This document shows, one piece after another, positions 8,369 to 19,475 of a stretch of DNA of 64,000 nt (positions are counted from its first letter, which is position 1; each line of letters begins with the position of its first letter). The DNA comes from Streptomyces sp. NRRL S-87 (GTDB lineage: Bacteria > Actinomycetota > Actinomycetes > Streptomycetales > Streptomycetaceae): assembly GCF_000719335.1 (NCBI RefSeq), contig NZ_JOGB01000021.1:1-64000 (forward strand). The letters run 5' to 3'. The position numbers and the translations under genes were made by a program. The notes beneath the pieces are model-generated. The model searched no databases, was not told the DNA's origin, and worked only from the letters and a program-made list of their open reading frames with translations.

Positions 8369-9007
8369 GTGAGAACGAGCGGCGACGGTACGACCGGGGG
8401 CATCCCCGCGCGTAGTCCGGGGGAGAGCGGGCCGTACCCGCTCCACGGTGGTGTGATCGGTGCCGCCCGGCGGCAGCCGGAGCCTGCCGGGACGCCCGGC
8501 GCAGGGCCTTCCGAGGAGGTCGGCTACCGGGGTCCCACGGCCTGTGCCGCGGCCGGCATCACGTACCGGCAGCTCGACTACTGGGCCCGTACCGGGCTGG
8601 TGGAGCCGAGCGTGCGGCCCGCCTACGGCTCGGGCACCCAGCGCCTGTACAGCTTCCGCGACGTCGTCGTCCTGAAGATCGTCAAGCGCTTCCTGGACAC
8701 TGGCGTGGCACTGCAGAACATCCGTACGGCCGTCCAGCACCTCCGGGACCGGGGCTTCGCCGACCTGGAGCGGATGACGCTCATGAGCGACGGGGCCACG
8801 GTGTACGAGTGCACCTCCCCGGACGAGGTCGTGGACCTGCTCCAGGGCGGGCAGGGCATCTTCGGCATCGCCGTGGGCGTGGTGTGGCGGGACGTGGAGC
8901 ACGCCCTGTCGCAGCTGCACGGCGAGCGCGTGGACACCGGTGAGACGCTGGTCGGCCACAACCCGACGGACGAGCTGGCGCGGCGCCGCAACAGCCGGGC
9001 GGTCTGA
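8369..9007 (+). CDS. MerR-family transcriptional regulator (Rv1830-like)
   Basis: 212 residues. A Gly/Pro-rich N-terminus (about 1-50) is followed by a MerR-type winged helix (YRGPTACAAAGITYRQLDYW, then VEPSVRP), a coiled dimerisation helix and a C-terminal domain. There are no clustered cysteines, so metal or redox sensing is unlikely. It corresponds by position to M. tuberculosis Rv1830. The GTG at 8369 is chosen because ACGGAGGG lies six bases upstream and the promoter at 8309-8337 would place the ATG at 8342 at or before the transcription start. Targets are unknown. Confidence 0.85.
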   Translation: MRTSGDGTTGGIPARSPGESGPYPLHGGVIGAARRQPEPAGTPGAGPSEEVGYRGPTACAAAGITYRQLDYWARTGLVEPSVRPAYGSGTQRLYSFRDVVVLKIVKRFLDTGVALQNIRTAVQHLRDRGFADLERMTLMSDGATVYECTSPDEVVDLLQGGQGIFGIAVGVVWRDVEHALSQLHGERVDTGETLVGHNPTDELARRRNSRAV

Positions 9008-9075
9008 GGGCGCCGCGGCGGGGGAGCGTCCCCGTCGGACGAGAACCGGTTCGGCTCGGACGTGCGTGCGAGCCG

Positions 9076-9098
9076 TTGTCAGTGGTGTGAGGCAGCAT
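9076..9098 (+). promoter_or_regulatory. DNA-damage promoter motif (PafBC / RecA-NDp type) of dinB
   Basis: TTGTCAGTG (9076-9084), eight bases, then CAGCAT (9093-9098). The known mycobacterial/streptomycete RecA-independent damage motif is TTGTCRGTG-N8-TAnnnT; here only the first base of the -10 differs. Transcription would start about at the GTG at 9106, giving a leaderless mRNA. The 12-base string GTTGTCAGTGGT is identical upstream of ung at 43018. Confidence 0.75.
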
Positions 9099-9105
9099 CA
9101 GCGTC

Positions 9106-10791
9106 GTGAGAGCCGCGCCGACCATCCTGCACCTGGACATGGACGCCTTCTTCGCCGCCGCAGAGCAGGCGGCCAAGCCGAGCCTGCGCGGAAAGCCCGT
9201 GATCGTCGGCGGGCTCGGCCCGCGCGGGGTGGTGGCGACGGCCTCCTACGAGGCGAGGCGGTTCGGGGTCCACTCGGCCATGCCGATGGCGCAGGCCCGG
9301 CGGCTGTGTCCGAACGGGGCCTACCTGGTGCCGCGCTTCTCCCTGTACCGGACCGTCAGCGAACAGGTGATGGAGCTGCTGCGCGGCCTGTCGCCCCTGG
9401 TGGAGCCGCTGAGCCTGGACGAGGCCTTCGTGGACCTGGAGGCCGGCGGGGCGGCCTTCGACGAGGCCTCGGCGCGCGCGGCCGGTCAGCGGCTGCGGGC
9501 GGACATCCGGGCGGTGACCGGGCTGAGCGGGTCGGTCGGGCTGGCCGGCTCCAAGATGCTCGCCAAGATCGCCTCGGAGGAGGCCAAGCCGGACGGCCTG
9601 GTGCTGATCCCCGTGGGCGCCGAGCGGGAGCTCCTGGCGCCGATGTCGGTCCGCACCCTGCCGGGCGTGGGCCCGGCCACCGGGGAGCACCTGCGCCGGG
9701 CCGGGATGACCACCGTCGGCGAACTCGCCGAGGCCGGCGAGGACGAGCTCGTACGGCTGCTCGGGCGGGCGCACGGGGTGGGGCTGTACCGGATGGCGCT
9801 CGGCCTGGACGACCGGGCCGTGGTGGCCGAGCGGGACGCGAAGTCGGTCTCGGTCGAGGACACCTTCGACGTCGACCTGCACGACCGGGTCCGCATCCGG
9901 AACGAGGTCCAGCGGCTGGCCGACCGCTGCGTGCAGCGGCTGCGCGGCTCGGGGCACTCGGGACGCACCATCGTGCTGAAGGTGCGCAGGTTCGACTTCT
10001 CCACGCTGACGCGCTCGGAGACCCTGCGCGGGCCCACGGACGATCCGGCGGTGGTGCGGGAGGCCGCGGCGCGGCTGCTGGAGGCGGTGGACACGACGGG
10101 GGGCGTGCGGCTGCTCGGCGTGGGCGTGTCCGGCCTGGCGGACTACACCCAGGAGGACCTGTTCGCGCAGGCGGCGGGGGCGGAGTCCGCGGAGTCCGGT
10201 GCGTCGGGCGCGTCGGGCGCGTCGGGCGCGTCCGGTGGTCTTGGTGGCTCTGGCGGCTCTGGCGGCTCTGATGGCTCTGGTGGGTCCGGCGGGTCCGGCG
10301 GGCCTGTCGGAACGGGTCCGGCCGGGGCGGTGGGAGCCGGTGGCGGCCCCGGCGGAACCGGGGGGCCGGACGGGCCCGCCCGGACGGACGGGGCGGGTGG
10401 GGTCGCCGGGGCCCTCGGGGGTGCCGGGGCGGGGCGGCCCGGGGCGGAAGGGGTCCGTACGGACCCTCCGGCGGGCCCGGGAGCGCCGGGGAGCGAGGCC
10501 CGGGTGGCGGAGGCCGGGGGTGCGCCGGAGCGCCGCTGGTCCGCCGGCAGTGACGTCCGTCACGCGGTGTACGGGGCCGGGTGGGTGCAGGGCAGCGGGG
10601 TCGGCCGGGTGACCGTCCGGTTCGAGGAGCCGGGCTCGCGGGTGCCGGGGCGGGTGCGGACCTTCAAGGTCGACGACCCGGACCTGGAGCCCGCCGATCC
10701 GCTGCCGCTGGTCGATCCGGAGGCCGCCGCGCGCGCCGCGGCCGAGGCGGCCGCCCACGCGGCGGCGTTCCGCGCGCCGGGCGCGGCGTAG
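9106..10791 (+). CDS. dinB: DNA polymerase IV (Y family) with Gly/Ser linker and C-terminal beta-barrel-like tail
   Basis: 561 residues. Residues 1-360 form a complete Y-family polymerase: metal ligands in DMDAFF (D11, D13) and SLDE (103-106), YEARRFGV, a helix-hairpin-helix segment (TLPGVGPATGEHLRR) and the little finger. Then comes a roughly 110-residue Gly/Ser/Pro/Ala linker from residue 365, built partly of short DNA repeats, and a final domain (about 479-540, VRHAVYGAGWVQG then GRVTVRFEE) resembling the Tudor-like tail of PcrA/UvrD helicases. Typical DinB is about 350 residues. It performs low-fidelity lesion bypass. Expression by the damage promoter directly upstream is inferred. Confidence 0.92.
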   Translation: MRAAPTILHLDMDAFFAAAEQAAKPSLRGKPVIVGGLGPRGVVATASYEARRFGVHSAMPMAQARRLCPNGAYLVPRFSLYRTVSEQVMELLRGLSPLVEPLSLDEAFVDLEAGGAAFDEASARAAGQRLRADIRAVTGLSGSVGLAGSKMLAKIASEEAKPDGLVLIPVGAERELLAPMSVRTLPGVGPATGEHLRRAGMTTVGELAEAGEDELVRLLGRAHGVGLYRMALGLDDRAVVAERDAKSVSVEDTFDVDLHDRVRIRNEVQRLADRCVQRLRGSGHSGRTIVLKVRRFDFSTLTRSETLRGPTDDPAVVREAAARLLEAVDTTGGVRLLGVGVSGLADYTQEDLFAQAAGAESAESGASGASGASGASGGLGGSGGSGGSDGSGGSGGSGGPVGTGPAGAVGAGGGPGGTGGPDGPARTDGAGGVAGALGGAGAGRPGAEGVRTDPPAGPGAPGSEARVAEAGGAPERRWSAGSDVRHAVYGAGWVQGSGVGRVTVRFEEPGSRVPGRVRTFKVDDPDLEPADPLPLVDPEAAARAAAEAAAHAAAFRAPGAA

Positions 10792-10801
10792 GGGAGTGCC
10801 G

Positions 10802-10862
10802 GTCCGGAGGTCCCGGTCCGGAGGTCCCGGCCCGGGGTCGCCGGCCCGGAGGTCCCGGTCCG
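10802..10862. repeat. Short GC-rich direct repeats between dinB and the PRC-barrel gene
   Basis: GTCCGGAGGTCCCG occurs twice in tandem (10802-10829) and diverged copies continue to about 10862. The repeats lie between the converging dinB and PRC-barrel genes and may fold into weak hairpins. Confidence 0.6.
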
Positions 10863-10915
10863 GGTCCCCGGCCGCGGACCGCCCGGGGGCCGGGCCGCCG
10901 ATCGCCGGCCGGGCG

Positions 10916-11311
10916 TCAGGAGCCGTTGTCGTTGGCCAGGCGGCCGAAGTCGTGGTCCGGGGGCGGGGCGGTCTCGGGCGGGGCGATCTCGCCGGGGAGG
11001 CGGACGTCCAGGCCGTAGTGGTGGTAGAGCTGGAGTTCCTGCTCGGGGGAGAGGTGGCGGCCGACGCCGAAGTCGGGGGCGTCCTTGATCAGGGAGCGGT
11101 CGAAGGGCACGCGGAGCGTGTCCCCGACGACTTCGCTGGGCTCCAGGGGGACGAAGGCGTCCCGGCCGAAGAGGCCGGTGCGCACGGCGGCCCACTCCGG
11201 TTCCCCGGTCGCGTCGTCGAGGTAGACCTCGTCGACCGTGCCGATCTTGGTGCCGTTGATGTCGAACGCCTTGCGGCCGATCAGGCTGCGCGGATCGATA
11301 TCGGTCTGCAC
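10916..11311 (-). CDS. PRC-barrel domain protein
   Basis: 131 residues. The first 80 form a PRC-barrel (LIGRKAFDINGTKIG, VDEVYLDD, FVPLEPSE), a small beta-barrel that binds RNA, protein or membranes in different families; the rest is a short acidic, Pro-rich tail. The GTG at 11311 is chosen because GGAGGG lies a few bases upstream; the first ATG is 21 bases further out. Conserved streptomycete proteins of this size are often stress-related, but no function can be assigned. It is divergent from gcvP and its riboswitch, so the 120-base gap carries two promoters. Confidence 0.83.
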   Translation of the reverse strand: MQTDIDPRSLIGRKAFDINGTKIGTVDEVYLDDATGEPEWAAVRTGLFGRDAFVPLEPSEVVGDTLRVPFDRSLIKDAPDFGVGRHLSPEQELQLYHHYGLDVRLPGEIAPPETAPPPDHDFGRLANDNGS

Positions 11312-11432
11312 GGTCCCTCCACGTGGTCGCAACTGCTCCGTAATGACTACAAAAGTGCATATTCGGAGAGGGGGCCACTCGAGGGAGTCCCGGGAACCTC
11401 GCTGGTAGTCTGGTTTCCGGCTGCTGACCCCG

Positions 11433-11652
11433 CGCGGGAGAGTCCTCCGAGTGAGTTGGGCGGAGGCGCCGAAGGAGCAAATCCTCCCCGGAATCTCTCA
11501 GGCAGACGTACCGCACGGACGAGGCCACTCTGGAAAGCAGGGCGGGCGTCGGACGGTCACGATCCGGAACCCCTCCTCACCGACGGTGAAAGCCGGCGTG
11601 CCCTCTGGGCGTGCCGGTGAAGCTCTCAGGTTGAGATGACAGAGGGGGAGGC
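11433..11652 (+). promoter_or_regulatory. Tandem glycine riboswitch upstream of gcvP
   Basis: Two adjacent aptamers are recognisable. The first (about 11433-11546) has GCGGGAGAGTCC, GCCGAAGGAGCAA, CTCTCAGGCA and the closing GGCCACTCTGGAAAGC. The second (about 11570-11652) has CACCGACGGTGAAAGCC, GTGCCGGTGAAGCTCTCAGG and GACAGAGGGGGAGG. Glycine riboswitches of this type bind two glycines and switch on glycine cleavage genes. Here 62 bases separate the second aptamer from the gcvP start, leaving room for an expression platform near the AGGAGG at 11700. The exact ends are approximate. Confidence 0.9.
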
Positions 11653-11714
11653 CGTCCGGGTGCCCGCGCCGTGGTACCCCTCGCAGGTCGCGTCAGACCA
11701 GGAGGCCTCCGCCC

Positions 11715-14600
<2,886 letters not shown>

Positions 14601-14639
14601 CCGGGCGGTGACCCGAACGGCTGACCGAAAGCCGTGAAA

Positions 14640-14677
14640 GGGGCCGGTCCGGAGGAGTGATCCTCCGGACCGGCCCC
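14640..14677 (+). terminator. gcvP terminator hairpin
   Basis: A perfect 17-bp stem (14640-14656 with 14661-14677) around the loop GTGA starts 40 bases after the gcvP stop, with AAA before and TTCC after. DUF5999 converges from the other side, so it may terminate in both directions. Confidence 0.88.
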
Positions 14678-14726
14678 TTCCGCGTGCCGCCGCGGGCCCG
14701 CTGCCGGGCCGGGCCCCGCCGCCGCC

Positions 14727-14933
14727 TCAGGCCGCCTTGGCCACCTGGGTCGCGGCCAGCGGGCGGTGCGGTGCGATGATCTGGCCGTCCGGCAGCAGCT
14801 CACCGGTGTCCTCGAAGACGAGGACGCCGTTGCACAGCAGGCTCCACCCCTGCTCCGGGTGGTGCGCCACGGGCTGGGCGGCCTCCCGGTCGGCGGAGTC
14901 GGCTGACGGGCAGAGTGGCTGGTGCTGGCACAT
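14727..14933 (-). CDS. DUF5999 family small protein
   Basis: 68 residues with MCQHQPLCPSADSADREAA at the start, then HHPEQGWSLLCNGVLVFEDTG and LLPDGQIIAPHRPL. This is the DUF5999 family, small and highly conserved in streptomycetes. The closely spaced C and H residues near the start (C2, H4, C8) suggest metal or redox binding, but no function is known to me. The ATG at 14933 is preferred over longer starts because conservation begins there. The ribosome-binding site is weak. Confidence 0.82.
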   Translation of the reverse strand: MCQHQPLCPSADSADREAAQPVAHHPEQGWSLLCNGVLVFEDTGELLPDGQIIAPHRPLAATQVAKAA

Positions 14934-15222
14934 GGATGCGTTCTTTCGCTGCGGAGTGGTGAGTGTCGTCCTGCGGCTGGAATCGGTGTTCATGGCCGCC
15001 CCCCGTCAATCGTTCGGTCAGTTCCCCAGTAGGGGTCTTCCCGCCAGAGCGGGAGCAGGACCCCAGTCTTGCCCCACGGCGGTCGGTCCGCAGGGATTTC
15101 CTGGCAGCTGTCCTCACTGATTGATGACGCATCACCCTTGCGGGCGGTTCAGCCCAACTACCCTGCCTCTTCGGATGGTTCGTGCCTGGTCGGGACGGGC
15201 TAGTCCGAATGGCGCAGACGGA

Positions 15223-15822
15223 TCAGGCAGGAGTGGCCAGAACCGGTGGTGCGAGCCGATGAGTCAGTACGGGCAGGAGTTCGGACACCGGATGCGGGCG
15301 GTACGCCGCGATGCCCGGCGGCGCCGGCGCGAGCGGAACCAGCAGGTCCGCGGCCGCCGGCAGACCCGCCGCCGGGTCCGCTCCCACGGCGCCGTGCAGC
15401 CACAGCGTCAGCATGTACAGCTCCGGGACGGACAGCAGCCGGGGCTGGTACGGGGCGCCCACCGACTCCGCCTGGCGCAGGGCGCGTTCGGTGGCGGCCA
15501 CGTACGGGCCCTCGAAGAAGTGGGAGAAGGCCCAGCCGTCGGGGGTGAGCCGGGTGTCCGCCGCGGCCACGTACCGGTCGCCGCCGCGGATCAGGAACCG
15601 CCAGCCCGTCAGCCGTGTGCGCGGCGGCCGCCCGCCGGAAGCCCGATGCGAGAGGTTCAGCCGGTCGAGCACGTGGACCGGCAGCGGGAGTTCGGGCGTG
15701 AGCGGGCCCTCGAAGGTGCGCAGGGCCGGCGTGTGCGCCTCGTGGACCGCGGTGGGGGAACCGAGTGCCGCGATAACGCTGCGCAGGGCGGCGGCGGGGG
15801 CCGTGGAAACATGCAGCGGCAT
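15223..15822 (-). CDS. Conserved hypothetical protein
   Basis: 199 residues starting at an ATG with a weak GAGAGG upstream. No domain is recognised. It contains a basic, aromatic segment (RLTGWRFLIRGGDRYVAAAD), an FFEGPYVAATERAL helix and a Leu/Pro-rich C-terminus. There is no signal peptide or clear transmembrane helix. The compositional bias and coding-strand GC3 look like a real gene, and the 500-base gap on its 5' side fits a promoter region. It could be a regulator or a small enzyme; I have no basis to choose. Confidence 0.6.
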   Translation of the reverse strand: MPLHVSTAPAAALRSVIAALGSPTAVHEAHTPALRTFEGPLTPELPLPVHVLDRLNLSHRASGGRPPRTRLTGWRFLIRGGDRYVAAADTRLTPDGWAFSHFFEGPYVAATERALRQAESVGAPYQPRLLSVPELYMLTLWLHGAVGADPAAGLPAAADLLVPLAPAPPGIAAYRPHPVSELLPVLTHRLAPPVLATPA

Positions 15823-16326
15823 AGTTGGGTCGCCTCTCGCAAGGAGGGAGGTGGAACGGGCAGGTGCGGACGGCGCTGTCGCATTCTGGGGCCAGAGGAG
15901 GGCCGTGGGGCAATGGCCGCGCGCCAACTCTCTGCCTCGTTTGCGGAGTTTATACGACATGTGTTCATGCAGTGTTTCGGCCAGTTGTCCTCCCCATTGC
16001 CGTAGGGATGGCCACCGGCCGCCGTGCTGCTTTCCATACCGTGTACTCGCGCGTTTCGCTCGCTGACCTCGGAGGTTACCGCAGCGCCGGCCGGGTTGGA
16101 AAGCGCCGCCCATCGAAGGCAGCACATACTGAAGGAAATTGCGAAATGCCGCGGTCGGCTGTCACATGCCGCGAGAACGTGCCGACGCGCCGGTTCGGCC
16201 AAACCGGCGCACGCTCCCCGTCACGGGCCCGCCCACCGGCGTTATCGATCACCGCGCCGGGGCATCATCGACCGTAACGCGTGCGTCCGGGGCCCTGGGC
16301 GCGCCCACTCCAGGAGGGACGCTTCG
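15823..16326. other. Intergenic region with one inverted repeat
   Basis: About 500 bases between divergent genes. The GC content is somewhat lower near 15935-15990 and 16120-16150, as expected for promoters. One hairpin, GCGCCGGTT / AACCGGCGC (16187-16210), stands out. No gene is convincing: the open frame that continues upstream from the ligase gene lacks family similarity and a ribosome-binding site. Confidence 0.5.
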
Positions 16327-17877
16327 ATGGGGGAGAAGGTCGTGGCAGGCGGATTCGACCTGTCCGATCGGCAACGGTATCGGAGGAAGCTCCACGAGTG
16401 CCTCGAGGGACTGGAGCGACTTCTGGCGGAGAAGCGGTTCGATCGGCCCAAGAATCTCATGGGACTGGAGATCGAGCTGAATCTGGCGGGTTCCGACGGA
16501 CTCCCGCGCATGATGAATGCACAGGTGCTCGACCGAATAGCCAGCACTGATTTCCAAACGGAACTCGGCATGTTCAACCTGGAGGTGAACGTGGTCCCGC
16601 ACCGGCTCGCCGGTCGGGTATTCGACCAGCTCACCGAAGAGCTGAGCACGGGACTGGGGTACGCCCACCGAATGGCCGCCGAGATCGACGCCGGCGTCGT
16701 GATGGTCGGGATCCTGCCGACCATCGCCCATGCCGACGTGGTCGCGGCCAACCTGTCCGACGTCGACCGCTACTCGCTCCTCAACGAGCAGATCCTCATG
16801 CTGCGCGGCGAGGACTTCATCCTCGACATCGACGGGGTCGAGCGGCTGAGCTGCACTTCCGGCTCGATCGTGCCCGAAGCGGCCTGCACCTCGGTGCAGT
16901 TGCACCTCCAGGTCACCCCGGCCCGGTTCGCGGCGGTGTGGAACGCAGCCCAGTGCGTCACCGCCGCCCAGATCGCGGTGGGCGCCAACTCGCCCTTCCT
17001 CTTCGGCCGCGAGCTGTGGCGCGAGTCGCGGCCGCCGCTGTTCACCCAGGCCACCGACACCCGTCCGCCCGAGCTCCAGGCCCAGGGCGTGCGGCCGCGC
17101 ACCTGGTTCGGCGAGCGGTGGGTGGAGTCGGCGTACGAGCTGTTCGAGGAGAACGTCCGGTTCTTCCCGGCCCTGCTGCCCATCTGCGACGAGGAGGAGC
17201 CGCTGCGGGTGCTCGCCGAGGGCGGGGTGCCGCGGCTCCAGGAGATGGTGCTGCACAACGGCACCGTCTACCGCTGGAACCGGCCCGTCTACGGGGTCGC
17301 CGACGGCAAGCCGCACCTGCGCGTGGAGAACCGGGTACTGCCGGCCGGCCCCACCGTCGTCGACGTGGTCGCCAACGCCGCGTTCTACTACGGGCTGGTG
17401 CGCACCCTCGCCGAGGAGCCGCGCCCGGTGTGGACCCGGATGCCGTTCGCCGAGGCCGAGGCCAACTTCGACGCCGCCTGCCGGTACGGCATCGACGCCC
17501 GGCTGCGCTGGCCCCGCCGCGGCCGGGGCGGGGGCCTGGCGAGCGTACCCGCCGACCGGCTGGTCCTCGACGAACTGCTGCCGATGGCCGCCGCCGGGCT
17601 CGACGCCTGGGGCATCGAGCCGGCCGACCGGGACCGCTACCTCGGCATCATCGAGGAGCGCTGCCGGCGCCGGGCCAACGGCGCGACCTGGCAGGTGGAG
17701 ACGTACCACCGGGCCCGCTCCGCCGGGTTGGGCCGGGACGCGGCGCTCGCCGCGCTCACCCGTCGCTACGCCGAGCTCAGCCAGCGCGGCGAGCCGGTGC
17801 ACACCTGGCCGGTGGGGCCGGCGGACGAGGACCTGCGGGCCGCCCCGGCCGTGGTCAGCCCCGCCAGGCGGAGCTGA
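16327..17877 (+). CDS. Glutamate-cysteine ligase family protein (GCS2)
   Basis: 516 residues. The MGLEIELNL strand near residue 45, the NLEVNV strand with its metal-binding acid, and a later HLRVENRVLP segment match the carboxylate-amine ligase fold of the GCS2 family, which joins glutamate to an amine using ATP. Streptomycetes make mycothiol rather than glutathione, so the product may be gamma-glutamylcysteine for ergothioneine or another gamma-glutamyl compound. The ATG at 16327 has AGGAGG nine bases upstream (16312-16317). Its 3' end overlaps the remnant VWA gene on the opposite strand by 23 bases. Confidence 0.82.
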   Translation: MGEKVVAGGFDLSDRQRYRRKLHECLEGLERLLAEKRFDRPKNLMGLEIELNLAGSDGLPRMMNAQVLDRIASTDFQTELGMFNLEVNVVPHRLAGRVFDQLTEELSTGLGYAHRMAAEIDAGVVMVGILPTIAHADVVAANLSDVDRYSLLNEQILMLRGEDFILDIDGVERLSCTSGSIVPEAACTSVQLHLQVTPARFAAVWNAAQCVTAAQIAVGANSPFLFGRELWRESRPPLFTQATDTRPPELQAQGVRPRTWFGERWVESAYELFEENVRFFPALLPICDEEEPLRVLAEGGVPRLQEMVLHNGTVYRWNRPVYGVADGKPHLRVENRVLPAGPTVVDVVANAAFYYGLVRTLAEEPRPVWTRMPFAEAEANFDAACRYGIDARLRWPRRGRGGGLASVPADRLVLDELLPMAAAGLDAWGIEPADRDRYLGIIEERCRRRANGATWQVETYHRARSAGLGRDAALAALTRRYAELSQRGEPVHTWPVGPADEDLRAAPAVVSPARRS

Positions 17878-18483
17878 TCGCACGGAGGATGACCGTGTGG
17901 ATCCGGGCGGGGTCGCTGACCCGGTAGGCGCCCCCGCCCGTCGCGGCCGCGATCGGCCCGAGCTCGCCGAGGTCGGCGTCCGGGCCGATCGCCAGCGCGA
18001 TCAGCGGCACCGGCCGGTTCCGGTCGGCCAGCTCCGCCAGCCGTGCGACCACGGCCGCGCGGGAGGGTGATCCGGGGTCCTCGTTCACCCCGTCCGTCAG
18101 GATCACCACCGCGTTGAACCTGCCGTCCGCGCGCGGTGCCCGGCACCGAGTTCGACGGCGACGTCGCGCGAGGCCCGCGCCGCCACCGTCACCGCCAGGC
18201 ACCGGCCGTCCGAGGTCAGGTGGCGCGCCCGGGCCCGGTCGGCGGCCTCCCGTACGACGGGTGCGATGTCGGGGCTGGCGACCACCCGCAGCCGGACCGG
18301 GCGGTCGGCGCACGCGTCGCGGGAGAACGGCAGCGCCCCCTGGGCGGCCGCCACCGCCACCGCCACGGCGCCGCCGGCGAGGGCCAGGGCGGTGCCGATG
18401 ACGACGGCGCGGCGGCGCGCGGATCGGCCGCGGGGCGCCCCGTCGCGGTCGGTGCGCGGGTCAGGCAGGCTGTGACGTCCCAT
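17855..18483 (-). pseudogene. Substrate-binding/VWA-domain membrane protein, internal deletion
   Basis: Two pieces in different frames. The 5' piece starts at an ATG at 18483 with a basic N-terminus, one transmembrane helix and the beginning of a substrate-binding domain (RLRVVASPDIAPVVREA). The 3' piece ends a von Willebrand A domain (FNAVVILTDGVNEDPGS, then LIALAIGPDADLG). They meet near 18126-18150, where the frame changes. Streptomycete proteins with these two ends are about 550-600 residues from memory, so some 350 central residues are missing. The simplest reading is one deletion with a frameshift. Any product would lack the metal-ion site motif at the front of the VWA domain. Confidence 0.78.
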
Positions 18484-18664
18484 GCTGGTCGTGCCCCTCC
18501 GGGAACCCCTCGTGCGCCCGCGGGGTACCGGCCGGGCAGTATGGGGAGGCGCCCTCTCCCCGGGCAGCCCTCCCCGGCATGTACGGGCGATCTTCGTACA
18601 CGCTGGCGAGACCCTAGCGGTGCGGCGGTGCGGAGGGAACGGGAACGTCGAATCGGAGTCAGTC

Positions 18665-19468
18665 GTGCGGGCAGAGCGGGGAACGGTGGTCGGATCTTTG
18701 CGTGACACGAGGCCTGAGCGGCGGATCCTCGCGTCCGAGACGCTGCTGGTGCTCGCGCTGTCGCTCGGTGCGAGCGCGCTCTCCGCGCTGATCAGCTTCA
18801 TCGGCTCGGTCACCAAGCCGGGCGGGCTCAAGGACCAGGCCGCCACCCTCAACCCCTCGCACGCCCCCGGTCGGCCCTGGCTCGACCTGGCCTGGCAGCT
18901 GTTCGGGATCGCCTCGGCACTGGTGCCGGTGCTGCTCGTCGCCCACCTGCTGATGCGGGAGGGCCAGCCCGGGCTGCGGACCCTGGGCTTCGACCGCACC
19001 CGCCCGGGGTCGGACCTCGGGCGGGGCGCTCTGGTCGCCGCCGGGATCGGCAGCGCGGGGCTGGCCTTCTACCTGGCGGCTCGGGCGGCCGGGGGCAACC
19101 TGACCGTGGTGCCCGAGGCGCTGCCCGACGTGTGGTGGAAGTTCCCCGTGCTGATCCTGTCCGCCGTGCAGAACGCGGTGGTCGAGGAGGTCATCGTCCT
19201 CGGGTACCTGCTGCGGAGGCTGGGGCAGCTGCGCTGGTCCCCGATGGCGGCGCTGGCCGCGAGCTCGGTGCTGCGCGGCTCGTACCACCTCTACCAGGGC
19301 ATCGGCGGCCTCGTCGGCAACATGGTCATGGGCGTGGTGTTCGTACTGCTCTACCGCCGGTGGGGCCGGGTGGGCCCCCTGGTGGTCGCGCACTCGCTCC
19401 TCGACATCGTGGCGTTCGTGGGGTACGCGCTGCTCGCGGGGCACGTGGGGTGGCTGCCCACGCGCTGA
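18665..19468 (+). CDS. CPBP family intramembrane metalloprotease
   Basis: 267 residues, about seven or eight transmembrane helices. The CAAX-protease/bacteriocin-processing motifs are in place: E174-E175 in VVEEVIVLGYLL, R204...H208 in LRGSYHLYQG and H243 in VVAHSLLDIVAF. Family members cleave prenylated or other membrane proteins, or give bacteriocin immunity; the substrate is unknown here. The GTG at 18665 follows a GGAG, but GTG at 18689 would also keep all helices. Divergent from the VWA pseudogene. Confidence 0.88.
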   Translation: MRAERGTVVGSLRDTRPERRILASETLLVLALSLGASALSALISFIGSVTKPGGLKDQAATLNPSHAPGRPWLDLAWQLFGIASALVPVLLVAHLLMREGQPGLRTLGFDRTRPGSDLGRGALVAAGIGSAGLAFYLAARAAGGNLTVVPEALPDVWWKFPVLILSAVQNAVVEEVIVLGYLLRRLGQLRWSPMAALAASSVLRGSYHLYQGIGGLVGNMVMGVVFVLLYRRWGRVGPLVVAHSLLDIVAFVGYALLAGHVGWLPTR

Positions 19469-19475
19469 CCGCGGT

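Noticed and set aside
16024..16326. Extension of the glutamate-cysteine ligase-like gene by 101 codons
   Set aside because: The upstream codons show no family similarity, and AGGAGG in front of the ATG at 16327 marks the start.
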